32,293 bases of DNA. It comes from Schlesneria paludicola DSM 18645. GTDB lineage: Bacteria > Planctomycetota > Planctomycetia > Planctomycetales > Planctomycetaceae. Shown here piece by piece: positions 1 to 8,130 of the stretch. Where the stretch lies: assembly GCA_945876035.1 (NCBI GenBank), contig CAMCMU010000052.1:1-32293 (forward strand), in the 5' to 3' direction. Positions within the stretch are counted from its first letter, which is position 1, and each line of letters begins with the position of its first letter. The position numbers and the translations under genes were made by a program. The notes under the pieces were generated by a model. The model searched no databases and was not told the DNA's origin. It saw only the letters and a list, made by a program, of their open reading frames with translations.

Positions 1-330
1 ACAACCCCTCCTGACGCTCCTGCTTCCGCCGTCCCATCGCCATCGAAACCACCTCCGTGAATTCCTAACCAACCACCGCGACGACAGCCTAGCGCCATTC
101 TCATTCCCGTCAACCGTCAGCAGTGACTTTCACCACGGGCTCCTAGAGCTGGTTCCACCCGTTCCCCGACATCGTCGCGGCTAAGTCGAACTGTCTTGCC
201 GACTGCGTCACACTCACGGGGATCTTTACTTGGCGCGGCTGGAGTGCCCAACGATTTTGGTGACCGTGTTTTCGCAGTGTTGCAGGATGCCCCTGAACGC
301 GGGGAAAACAAGCACTAATCCGCGGAGAAC
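1..330. other. No gene supported (downstream of ABC exporter)
   Basis: Only short overlapping reading frames are present here on the minus strand (about 64 residues each). They have no recognisable motif, no ribosome binding site and a composition rich in Arg, Ser and Pro. The stretch lies downstream of the minus-strand ABC exporter. A weak GC-rich inverted repeat near 289-303 (CCCC/GGGG arms) could belong to its 3' end, but it has no clear T-run on the correct side. Nothing else is seen. Confidence 0.5.
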
Positions 331-2541
331 TCACCACCCGATGTCTTTTGTCAATTCCTGTTGCGCGCGGTGCAACGCCGCATAGGCTCCGTCCTGAGTC
401 AATAGTTCGTCGTGAGTTCCCAGTTCAACGAGCCGACCGCGTTCGATCACCATAATTCGATTCGCTTGCCGCAGCGTACTCAAGCGATGGGCAATGGCAA
501 TCGTCGTGCGACCCTTGACGAGGTTCTGCAACGCCTCTTGAATTTGTCGCTCGGTAGTTGAATCGAGAGCCGAGGTGGCTTCATCGAGGATCAAAATACG
601 CGGGTCGATGAGAAGCGCACGCGCGATACTGATTCGCTGCCGCTCGCCGCCCGACAAGGATTGGCCTCGCTCGCCAACCAGCGAGTCATATCCGTCAGCA
701 AGCTGCAGGATAAATTCGTGCGCACGTGCGGCCTTCGCTGAGTTAATGATCTCGTCACGCGTTGCTTCCGGACGCCCGTAGGAAATGTTTTCGGCAATCG
801 TTCCGTAGAACAGAAATGGGTCTTGGAGAACAATCCCCACGTTGCGACGATACTGCTCAACCTTGTAACCGCGAATATCGACGCCATCGGCAAGAATCGC
901 ACCGTCGGCGACGTCGAAGAAACGACACACAAGATTAATGAGCGTACTCTTGCCAGCTCCGGTATGTCCCACGAGGCCGATCATTTCTCCCGCCTCGATT
1001 TTGAGTGAAAAATTCCGAATCACCTTGCGGTTTCCATAGCGGAATCCGACGTGTTTGAATTCCAGTTCGCCACGCAGCTTGGTCAAAGGGAGTGGCTTCG
1101 CGGGTTCGGGAACGTTCGATACGCGATCAAGAATTTCGAAGATCCGTTGTGCGCTTGTTGCGGCCCTTTGTGAGGAATTCACCATCCGACTCATCGATTC
1201 TAACTTGGCGTAAAACATACCACTGAGAACCACAAATTCCGTCAGCGTTCCAACATCCAATCCTGAATCGCCACGGGCAATCAACCAGACTCCGAATGCC
1301 CAGACGACAAAGACACCCATGCTGTCCAGAAACTGGATCAGGGGCCAGAAAAACGTCCAGAGTGAATTCACTCTGCTGTTGGCGGCCACCAAATTGTCGT
1401 TGACCACTTGGAATCGTTTGATTTCTCGCTCTTCCTGAGCAAACGCTTTAACGACTCGAATTCCGGGGATTGTGTCCGCCAAAACGCTTGTCATATGAGC
1501 GGAGGCACGACTCGCCGCCTGAAATCCCAGTTGCAACCTGTCGCGAGAATAGTACATCAACCAGACGATGAACGGGAAAGGCAACAGCGTGGCCACAGCA
1601 AGATTGGCGTTCTCGGCAAACAAGGCAAAGGCCACGACAAACAATAGAATGGTGTTAGCCGTGAAATCGACAATGCTATCCGATAGGAACTGACACAACC
1701 GATCCGAATCGTTGCTGATGCGCGACATCAAGTCCCCGGTTCGCTTGTTTCCAAAATACTCGAGGGAGAGCTTTTGAAGGTGCGAGAACGTGCGCGCCCG
1801 TAGATCGGCAGTGATTCGCTCACTGACCGATGCCAGAATCGCTCCTTGGACCCACCCGAGGACCCAAGCCACAACGGCCGCTCCGAAGATCCACGCGAGA
1901 TAACCGTAAGCGTCCGACAGGTCGGCAGCGTTCCCTGTTTCAAAGTCTTTCAGCAGATTGAGCAGCGGCTTGATCTTCTTGGCGGTTTCGACCGCGGCCA
2001 CGGTTGCGGTCAGCGACAGAACAAAAGCGAAGATCATCCAACCGCTGTGAGGTTGAGCGAAGTCCCACAGTCGAAATAATGCCATCGTGTTGGGCGGGGG
2101 ATCGTGTTCTTCGGCTTCAGGAGCGTCGTCACCGTCCGACTTATGAAGCGTCGGTTGACCCGATTTCAGTTCGTCATAGCGATCTCCGAACACGAGTGCC
2201 GAAGGTCCTTGAGCGATCGTGTATTGCCAAACAGCAATTCGCCGATCCGGGCCAAACAGCTCCAACGTTCCGAGTCCGGAGCGATCTTTGGTCTTGATCT
2301 TGTCGATCTCGGCCAGTAACCATTCCTGATATACGGTGGCGGACTCACTGCGGAAGACTCGATGATTCGTCAGCACCACAAGTGTATTTCGATATCTTCG
2401 CTGATCGTCGATATCAGAAATCATCCAAGCAACAACCGTTTCACCGAGCTGCAATCGAGACTCGATCGGCAGCCTCAACGTTGGCTCGATTGCCAGCCAT
2501 TGATCCGCGTTGAAGTCGACCAAGAGCGGAGGCGCGTTCAA
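331..2541 (-). CDS. ABC exporter with fused permease and ATPase and an extra N-terminal domain
   Basis: This 736-residue half-transporter should export a hydrophobic or lipid-like substrate across the inner membrane as a dimer; the substrate is unknown. Residues from about 165 to 455 form the type-1 exporter membrane domain with several hydrophobic helices. The ATPase domain has Walker A GHTGAGKST (about 525-533), the Q-loop region VLQDPF, signature LSGGERQR (about 630), Walker B ILILDEATSALD, and the switch His in AIAHRLSTL. The first ~150 residues are soluble and contain TLVVLTNHRVFRS, GTLELFGPDRRIAVWQYT and an acidic, Pro-rich linker; they resemble a PH-like cytosolic domain. From memory, ABC proteins labelled cyanophycin-metabolism-associated have a similar N-terminus, but no cyanophycin gene or DUF1854 partner is visible here. 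The start is TTG, with AGG eight bases upstream. No partner gene lies on the same strand nearby. Confidence 0.93.
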   Translation of the reverse strand: MNAPPLLVDFNADQWLAIEPTLRLPIESRLQLGETVVAWMISDIDDQRRYRNTLVVLTNHRVFRSESATVYQEWLLAEIDKIKTKDRSGLGTLELFGPDRRIAVWQYTIAQGPSALVFGDRYDELKSGQPTLHKSDGDDAPEAEEHDPPPNTMALFRLWDFAQPHSGWMIFAFVLSLTATVAAVETAKKIKPLLNLLKDFETGNAADLSDAYGYLAWIFGAAVVAWVLGWVQGAILASVSERITADLRARTFSHLQKLSLEYFGNKRTGDLMSRISNDSDRLCQFLSDSIVDFTANTILLFVVAFALFAENANLAVATLLPFPFIVWLMYYSRDRLQLGFQAASRASAHMTSVLADTIPGIRVVKAFAQEEREIKRFQVVNDNLVAANSRVNSLWTFFWPLIQFLDSMGVFVVWAFGVWLIARGDSGLDVGTLTEFVVLSGMFYAKLESMSRMVNSSQRAATSAQRIFEILDRVSNVPEPAKPLPLTKLRGELEFKHVGFRYGNRKVIRNFSLKIEAGEMIGLVGHTGAGKSTLINLVCRFFDVADGAILADGVDIRGYKVEQYRRNVGIVLQDPFLFYGTIAENISYGRPEATRDEIINSAKAARAHEFILQLADGYDSLVGERGQSLSGGERQRISIARALLIDPRILILDEATSALDSTTERQIQEALQNLVKGRTTIAIAHRLSTLRQANRIMVIERGRLVELGTHDELLTQDGAYAALHRAQQELTKDIGW

Positions 2542-3035
2542 TGCACAAACCTGTTCATCAAGTGAAATTTCATCCCGTAAAGATCGACCGAGGCGGGCGT
2601 CACTGACAGTCAGCCGATCGCAAGTTCACGTCAATCACGAAGCCCACGACAAGCTGTCCAGCGTGACATGAAGGAGCCCAAGACGGCTGTGTGCGTCCAA
2701 CTTCGAAAAGAGTAACCGGCAACTCGCCCTAAAGTAAGCCTCTGCATTCAAGTCCCCCTTCGATGCCCTGTTTCGCGTGTCTTTGCGGATGCCGATTGTT
2801 TTCGAAATCTATCTCGCCGAGGCTGGTTCACATTGCCCCACCGGGGCCTGATGTTCGATTCCCCGGATCGGCGACTGCCGACGAGGTATGAGCGGACCAC
2901 CCCAGTCTTTTCGGCACCTCGTTCCTCAACACGGACTCCTGAACCGAGTTCCTCTCGACAGACGGCCCTGTGGCTAATTAGACTGAATCGAGGAGCAAAA
3001 GTGGTCAATGAATCATCCGCCTTGGAACGAAATTC
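2542..3035. other. Divergent intergenic region between ABC exporter and exbD
   Basis: No convincing gene is seen. A 172-residue minus-strand reading frame (2748-3266) runs through the exbD start and is dominated by Arg, Ser and Thr, so it is treated as a shadow. Small palindromes are present: TGAAATTTCA at 2563-2572, just upstream of the ABC exporter start, and CTGACAGTCAG at 2603-2613. Either could be a protein-binding site, but nothing else supports this. Promoters for both flanking genes should lie here; no good -35/-10 pair was recognised. Confidence 0.4.
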
Positions 3036-3524
3036 ATGCGTATTCCGACTGCTCATTCGCGGCGAACACCGATTGATTTCCAAACGGCGATGACGCCGCT
3101 GATTGATATTGTCTTTCAGCTGCTGATTTTTTTTATCTGTGCTTCGACCGGCCAGTTGCGTGAGTTGATCCTGCCGACGGACTTCGCAGCGGGAGCACTC
3201 GGATCGCAAGTCGCCCCCCCGGTCGAACAGCCACTGGGTGAAGTCTGGATTCGCCTGACTCGACAACTCGACATCACCGTGATGCGAGTGGAATCACGTG
3301 AGATTCGTGAGTTGCCGGAATTGGAATCGACTCTTCAGGCATTGGCGAAGGCGGCCAAGGAAATTCCGGTGGTTCTCGACATCGATAGTGACGTGCCGAT
3401 CGGCGATGCCATTGCTGTCTATGATACCTGCCAGTCCGTCGGATTTCTGTCGATCAGCTTTGCTGCCGAATCACGGAAGACGCAGCCGTCCGAACCTCCC
3501 TCCGGTCGGAGAGTTGACCAATAA
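3036..3524 (+). CDS. ExbD/TolR-family energy-transduction protein
   Basis: This 162-residue protein matches the ExbD/TolR family. A short cytoplasmic N-terminus is followed by one membrane helix with the hallmark MTPLIDIVFQLLIFF (residues 19-33), including the conserved proton-path Asp (D24) and the preceding Thr-Pro. A periplasmic domain of about 110 residues follows, with the usual VVLDIDSDVPIG stretch. ExbD normally works with an ExbB/TolQ channel subunit to pass proton-motive force to a TonB-like partner; no ExbB or TonB is present in this window. The start is the ATG at 3036, with GGAA eight bases upstream; the next Met (residue 19) would cut the N-terminus off. The exported FGE-fold gene follows 217 bases downstream on the same strand. 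The specific system served is unknown. Confidence 0.85.
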   Translation: MRIPTAHSRRTPIDFQTAMTPLIDIVFQLLIFFICASTGQLRELILPTDFAAGALGSQVAPPVEQPLGEVWIRLTRQLDITVMRVESREIRELPELESTLQALAKAAKEIPVVLDIDSDVPIGDAIAVYDTCQSVGFLSISFAAESRKTQPSEPPSGRRVDQ

Positions 3525-3741
3525 GGCCGTAAAATCGAATCGACGAACGCAACGCACTCATGCTCTGTATGCGGACTGCGGCCGCGCACTCGATGGAAAA
3601 TCGAACGCGGCATCGTCGCCAATTCTTGGAGACACAATCGGTCAAACGACAAATTTCAATTCGGCCATTAGAATCCACCGTTGCCAATGCGGATTGGAGG
3701 CCATCGGATGCGACGTTTGTGTTTTTGGAGGAGGTTCCAGA

Positions 3742-4632
3742 GTGCGACAATTCAGTCTCAATTGTTCAGTCGGGTTGTTCATTGCTGTGTGGATCTTGAC
3801 CGGCGTGGCGGCACCCGCCGTGGCTGTCGCAGAAGATGTCAATTTGACAGACTTGCTCAAGACCTTCGTGGAGGAATTGGTTCTGATCACACCCGGCGAG
3901 GGAAAATTTCCTGCGAAATTTGAAATGGGGACGAATGACGCAGAGGCCAACGAACGACCAAAACACGAGGTGACATTCCAACATCCGTTTTCCATCGCCA
4001 GATACGAAACGACTCAGAACCTTTATCAATCGGTGATGGGTGTCAATCCTAGTCGTTGGAAGGGACCACGTAATTCTGTGGAAATGATGACATGGAAGGA
4101 TGCCAACGAATTTTGTCAGAAGATCACGGTACAACTGCAATCCAGAGAACAGATTGGACCGAAAGAGGCCATTCGTCTTCCGACAGAAGCGGAGTGGGAG
4201 TTTTGTTGTCGGGCCGCTACAACAACCCGATACAGTTTCGGTGACAACGCCCAGCGGCCCGAGGACGTCACCCCCCAAGCCACGTTGCTCGGAGAATACG
4301 CCTGGCATACCGGCAATGCGGCCGGAAATGATCCACCGGTTGGGACACGCAAGCCAAATCCGTGGGGGCTTTACGACATGCACGGATATCTTTGGGAATT
4401 CACCAGCGATGATTGGCACACCAATTACAATCCCGTTCCCGTGATTGGAAAGGATCCGAGTCAGGCGACTGAGGTAAAACGCGATCAAATCGACCAACGG
4501 TCGATTGTCGTCCGAAGTGGTTCTTGGAAGGATCCGTTTCCCAAGTTGACGAGTACGACTCGGCGCAGATTTCCGGTCACGGCTGCGGACGATGCGATCG
4601 GCTTTCGCTGTGTGAAGGATCGTGTCCGATAA
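3742..4632 (+). CDS. Exported formylglycine-generating-enzyme-fold protein lacking active-site cysteines
   Basis: This 296-residue protein has the SUMF1/FGE-sulfatase fold. The start is the GTG at 3742, preceded by a near-perfect ribosome binding site GGAGGAGG (3727-3734, spacing 7). The frame is open further upstream, but those residues do not look like protein. The chosen start gives a clean signal peptide (MRQFSLNCSVGLFIAVWILTG, then APAVAVAEDVN). Family landmarks are the early KFEMGTNDAE, HPFSIARYETT, RLPTEAEWEFCCRAAT, PNPWGLYDMHGYLWEFTSD, RSGSW and the terminal IGFRC. True sulfatase-activating FGEs carry two copper-binding cysteines shortly after the RGGSW motif; here that stretch (SWKDPFPKLTSTTRRRF) has none. 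It is therefore probably not a formylglycine-generating enzyme but an exported binding or modifying relative, as is frequent in planctomycetes. It lies downstream of exbD, possibly co-transcribed. Confidence 0.88.
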   Translation: MRQFSLNCSVGLFIAVWILTGVAAPAVAVAEDVNLTDLLKTFVEELVLITPGEGKFPAKFEMGTNDAEANERPKHEVTFQHPFSIARYETTQNLYQSVMGVNPSRWKGPRNSVEMMTWKDANEFCQKITVQLQSREQIGPKEAIRLPTEAEWEFCCRAATTTRYSFGDNAQRPEDVTPQATLLGEYAWHTGNAAGNDPPVGTRKPNPWGLYDMHGYLWEFTSDDWHTNYNPVPVIGKDPSQATEVKRDQIDQRSIVVRSGSWKDPFPKLTSTTRRRFPVTAADDAIGFRCVKDRVR

Positions 4633-4977
4633 AAAAATGTTCCACTGCGGTGTGGAGTTCGTCCGGATCTCGTTTCGGTGCCTCGATGATTCAGTCTCCG
4701 ATCGCGTCAGATTCCCGCCCCCGAGAATCTGACGCAACATTTCTTGACGCTCTATCGATGTGGGTCTAAGATCGACACGGTGGGTGTTGAGTGGAATTGC
4801 CTGTTGCCGATTCTGGACAAAAAATGTCCCGACTGCGTTACGGTCGCTAATTTTCTCAATCAATTTCCGTGACGTTGATTCATTGACATGGAATTGTACT
4901 GGTCACTGGCCCGATCAGGTGCCCGACCGGACGTTTCCTTAAATCGTAATCTCTGAAGCGAACTCTGACAGGAAAGA
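4633..4977. other. Intergenic region between FGE-fold gene and fdxA
   Basis: No gene is seen. It contains the hairpin at 4704-4735 and, upstream of fdxA, a TTGACA at 4883-4888 that lacks a convincing -10 at normal spacing. It probably holds the fdxA promoter, which cannot be placed with confidence. Confidence 0.4.
4704..4735 (+). terminator. Candidate terminator hairpin after FGE-fold gene
   Basis: A perfect 11-bp inverted repeat has arms GCGTCAGATTC (4704-4714) and GAATCTGACGC (4725-4735), with a C-rich 10-base loop. It is followed by AACATTTCTT, which is only weakly T-rich. It starts 71 bases after the FGE-fold stop codon. The stem fits a terminator or an mRNA 3'-end stabiliser. Confidence 0.5.
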
Positions 4978-5274
4978 ATGGACATGACGCACGTCGTCGC
5001 TGAACCCTGCTTCAACTGCAAGTACACCGACTGCGTGACGGTGTGCCCCGTCGAGTGTTTTTATGAGGGGGAGTCGATGCTATTCATCCACCCCGAAGAG
5101 TGTATTGATTGTGAGGCCTGCGTTCCGGAATGCCCGCCCGCAGCAATCTTCCACGAAGACAACCTTCCTGCCGAGTGGTCTGACTATACGGCCCTGAATG
5201 CAGAGATGGCATTGAATTGCCCGGTGATCACCGAGCGGAAGGATCCCATGGGTCCCCCGATTGAGAAGGCCTAA
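4978..5274 (+). CDS. fdxA: 7Fe ferredoxin (3Fe-4S / 4Fe-4S), FdxA type
   Basis: This 98-residue electron carrier matches the Azotobacter ferredoxin I / FdxA family. All nine cysteines of that family are present with the usual spacing: C11, C14, C19, C23 and C27 in the first motif ([19 protein letters not shown]) and C42, C45, C48 and C52 in the second ([12 protein letters not shown]). By family knowledge, one 3Fe-4S and one 4Fe-4S cluster are bound. Two Met codons compete for the start: 4978, with AGGA four bases upstream, and 4984, at a more usual spacing of ten, which gives the classic MTHVV beginning. Redox partners cannot be read from the neighbours. A 13-bp perfect hairpin lies 39 bases after the stop, so the gene is probably monocistronic. 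Confidence 0.95.
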   Translation: MDMTHVVAEPCFNCKYTDCVTVCPVECFYEGESMLFIHPEECIDCEACVPECPPAAIFHEDNLPAEWSDYTALNAEMALNCPVITERKDPMGPPIEKA

Positions 5275-5679
5275 TTCGGCAAAGTTGTTCTGCCGTTGAT
5301 TCACAAAACATGCCAGGAATGGATCATCCGATGTGTCTGATCCATTCCTGATATTTGGTCTGATCGTACGGAATACCCACAGGGATTGCATCACAGGTGG
5401 CTTCGGTCTCCGTCGGTTCTGGTACGACTGTAGTGGATTGGTTTCAAATTGGTGTTGCGGGTTTGAAGACCGAACCACCGTTCGTCCTGCTGGATGTTCC
5501 AAGTCAGACAACGACTGGTGACGTACCTTCAAATGTCGCCGTCGCTTCGGAAAATCCGTGCGATTGATTCTGGATCGATGTTTGAGGTCCGCAGATCCAG
5601 CTGTTCTTTTTCAGGGGAACTCGGCATCCGTCACGCCTCGTTTCGTCCCTTCCGAGGGGCCTCCCGTGAGCGATCCGTT
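5275..5679. other. Convergent intergenic region after fdxA
   Basis: This region lies between the stops of fdxA (plus) and the metallohydrolase gene (minus). Apart from the 13-bp hairpin at 5314-5350, only short Arg/Ser-rich frames are seen, none with a recognisable motif. Confidence 0.4.
5314..5350 (+). terminator. Strong hairpin downstream of fdxA
   Basis: A perfect 13-bp inverted repeat has arms CAGGAATGGATCA (5314-5326) and TGATCCATTCCTG (5338-5350) around an 11-base loop. The sequence after it is ATATTTGG, so there is no long U-tract. Its place 39 bases past the fdxA stop suggests transcription termination or 3'-end protection. It could also act in both directions, because the minus-strand gene ends at 5680. 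Confidence 0.55.
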
Positions 5680-8130
5680 TCAGTCAACGACACTCTCTTT
5701 GGCGATGGCGTGATAAATCTCCTTCGCTTTATCGTAGGCAGCCCGCGCGGCGACTCGTTCGCTTTCGCGAATGCCTCGAAATTTGGAGTTCCAGCAAACA
5801 TCCACGGCCTGCGCGCACCAGTCAGCACTCTTGCGACTGGCTCGGATCGGTTGGCCCGCCACTTCGATGAAAATCGGGTTGGTATGACATGACGGTAGGA
5901 TGCGCAGGGCGATCCAGCTTGAGTGTTGAATGTCGTAATCAAACTCGACCTTCGTCAGTGACCCATCGGCCGGTATTTCTTTCTGGGCCACGGACTGTCC
6001 ATTGACGATCAATTCGACGGGGACGGTGCGAGTCTCACCTATGCGACTTCGCTCTAAATGCCAGTACGGTTTCTCATCAAGTCTTCTGGCACGAATTGCT
6101 TCTGTTTGGGGGGAAGGCTGCTCCGCCAAAAGAGCTGTGACATCGGCAGTGACATGCACCCGACTTGGTTGCTTGAGGTCGAGTTGGCTAGCAGTCCGTT
6201 GAACACTCTGACCGTGCCTCTGTTCCGTCCCAAGATCGTTTGACGCAGGCGTTCCCAATTCAAAGTCGTTGACTTTAAAATCGAACAGATGACTCAGCCC
6301 GTCGCCACAGTAACTCCGTCCGTCCTTGAGTCCCTGCACCCACGCATCGTAATCGAGCGGCTGATCTTTCGGTTGCTGGATGTAGATCCGACCGAGGCCC
6401 ACTTTGTCGCCATAGATGCAGGGGAAGTCCGTCTCACCGCTGATTCGAGTTCTCATTCCGCAGTTTAAAGTATGGTACCAAATATTGAGCTCCCAGATGG
6501 CCGGGGTATCGACCGCCGAGATGAAGTCGCACACGCCGTGTGCGGTGGTGACGATGAACTCGTTGGCACCGATGCTGTCGAAACGCGGCATCTCATAGTC
6601 CGGCAGGATGCGGGATGCGGTCCCCTCCCATCCCAAGGGATTTTCCCGTGTTCGGCCATGAAACATCCGCGATCCATCCGGCATCACATCGGGTAGTCCG
6701 AGCCCCCAACCGCTGTGGCTATAACCGACGACACCTCCTTGCTTTTGACCCCATTCAAGGACAGGTTGAGTCCACGTGGGCCATTCTTCCAGCAGCGTCG
6801 TATTGGGATAGTCGTCTTCAATCAACTTGAGCAGACAGAGATGTCCCGCGTGCGACGAGGGAAAACCGGAGACTTCCACGTCGTAACGCATGAGATAGTT
6901 GGTTCGGGACAATGCCGACGTCTTGCCCTCAAAGTATCGCTTCTGAGTGTACCAACAGGGACCCCACGACAGAACGCAACCGACGTTCAAGTCTTCCCCC
7001 AAAATGTGTCGTATCATATCACCGGGACGCACCCCCTCGGATGGGCTGTCGTAGTGAGAACACCCGGCCGCGTGGATGTGATGATCGCCGCTAAACCAAC
7101 CTCGTTTGGCGGCATGACTCCATCGACGCAACTGAAACTCCTGCCGCTGACTGACGCTGTCGGACTTGACTGTGATCACGTGCGCATCGACATGGTACTC
7201 GGGGCCGCGTTGCACGATGACGGTGTATTCGCCGGGAGGGAGATAGACCGATTCACCATCCGCTCGATAGATCTGCTCATGAAAGAAAAAATCGGGAGCC
7301 AACCGCCGCGCGGGGTTCGGATAGACACGCCCAAACCCATCGCGAAAGGTAAGCGAGGCCATCGTCGGAGCCCCATCGAAATCCTTGATTCCCAGCACGA
7401 CTTCAACGGCGGGAACGCAATTGAACAGCAGCGGAACGGAATTGCGGAAGCCGAGATCCTGGGTTCCCTGTCCTACGTGAAAACCGATCAGTGCCTCACG
7501 CTGTCCGACATCTCGGCTGTAGAGTTGGACGATACGATACTCCAAATCCAATCCCGACAGGCCGGGCTTGAGAGGCTGCTTATCGAACATCTTTAGATCA
7601 AGGAAGCGGTTGGGGACATCTCCTAGCTGCACGAGCTTCTCATCGGTCATCGGTTTTTGACGGTTGTTCTTCGAACCTTGTTCATAGACCGGCAGCAGGT
7701 TGGGGCTTTCAGGAACGAGCGGAGCGGTGACGCCCGCTTCGTTGTGAACCTTCACCAGAAATGTGCGCCATCCCTGCTGAATCAATTCACACTTCGCAGG
7801 GCCTTCAACGAGCGAGACGCGGCTTTCTGGACTGATGGACACGCCGACAAGGCACTGTTTGTCCAGCACCTTCTGTACGGCTTCCGCCACCGCGGCAGGA
7901 TTTTCCAATTTTAAAGCCGATTCCACGGCCGCTCGGTCATCGGCATTGAGTGGCGAACCGACGTGCTCCAAGGCCTGCATCAGCCGCTCTGTCGCCGCTG
8001 CCAATGGCTGCGACTCGACGGTCGAGACCATCGGCCACGACACTGCCGCAAGGCTTGGCCGAGCCAACCAACTTCCACCGACACCGATCCACACCACACA
8101 CGCGACAAGATAACGAGTCTGAATTGCCAT
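5680..8130 (-). CDS. Secreted CehA/McbA-type metallohydrolase (PHP-like)
   Basis: This 816-residue exported protein has a signal peptide at residues 1-29 (ATRYLVACVVWIG-like core, ending SLAAVS). Residues ~30-340 form an unassigned N-terminal region with a beta-rich segment just before the catalytic part (PPGEYTVIVQRGPEYHV). The hydrolase domain begins at about residue 345 with WFSGDHHIHAAGC, a metal-binding H-x-H motif. Later candidate ligands lie in SSHAGHLCLL, VVGYSHSGWGLG and GETDFPCIYGD. This order fits the CehA/McbA branch of PHP-like metallohydrolases, which includes carbaryl and phosphonate-type hydrolases; the actual substrate is unknown. The domain stops at about 660 and a C-terminal beta-rich segment follows. 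The start is ATG at 8130; the ribosome binding site is weak. An unusual nested inverted repeat lies about 110-170 bases upstream. Confidence 0.85.
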   Translation of the reverse strand: MAIQTRYLVACVVWIGVGGSWLARPSLAAVSWPMVSTVESQPLAAATERLMQALEHVGSPLNADDRAAVESALKLENPAAVAEAVQKVLDKQCLVGVSISPESRVSLVEGPAKCELIQQGWRTFLVKVHNEAGVTAPLVPESPNLLPVYEQGSKNNRQKPMTDEKLVQLGDVPNRFLDLKMFDKQPLKPGLSGLDLEYRIVQLYSRDVGQREALIGFHVGQGTQDLGFRNSVPLLFNCVPAVEVVLGIKDFDGAPTMASLTFRDGFGRVYPNPARRLAPDFFFHEQIYRADGESVYLPPGEYTVIVQRGPEYHVDAHVITVKSDSVSQRQEFQLRRWSHAAKRGWFSGDHHIHAAGCSHYDSPSEGVRPGDMIRHILGEDLNVGCVLSWGPCWYTQKRYFEGKTSALSRTNYLMRYDVEVSGFPSSHAGHLCLLKLIEDDYPNTTLLEEWPTWTQPVLEWGQKQGGVVGYSHSGWGLGLPDVMPDGSRMFHGRTRENPLGWEGTASRILPDYEMPRFDSIGANEFIVTTAHGVCDFISAVDTPAIWELNIWYHTLNCGMRTRISGETDFPCIYGDKVGLGRIYIQQPKDQPLDYDAWVQGLKDGRSYCGDGLSHLFDFKVNDFELGTPASNDLGTEQRHGQSVQRTASQLDLKQPSRVHVTADVTALLAEQPSPQTEAIRARRLDEKPYWHLERSRIGETRTVPVELIVNGQSVAQKEIPADGSLTKVEFDYDIQHSSWIALRILPSCHTNPIFIEVAGQPIRASRKSADWCAQAVDVCWNSKFRGIRESERVAARAAYDKAKEIYHAIAKESVVD

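Noticed and set aside
2748-3266. 172-codon minus-strand frame overlapping exbD
   Set aside because: It has shadow-like composition, and it would overlap the conserved ExbD membrane helix in antisense.
3298-3741. Upstream 148-codon extension of the FGE-fold frame
   Set aside because: It overlaps exbD in another frame, is Arg/Ser-rich, and the GGAGGAGG site with GTG 3742 gives a proper signal peptide.
3766-4863. 365-codon minus-strand frame antisense to the FGE-fold gene
   Set aside because: The plus strand carries clear family motifs, a signal peptide and a strong ribosome binding site. The antisense product is rich in Arg/Thr/Ser with no motif.
6715-7596. 293-codon plus-strand frame inside the metallohydrolase gene
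   Set aside because: It is antisense to a gene with recognisable domain motifs and has no motif itself.
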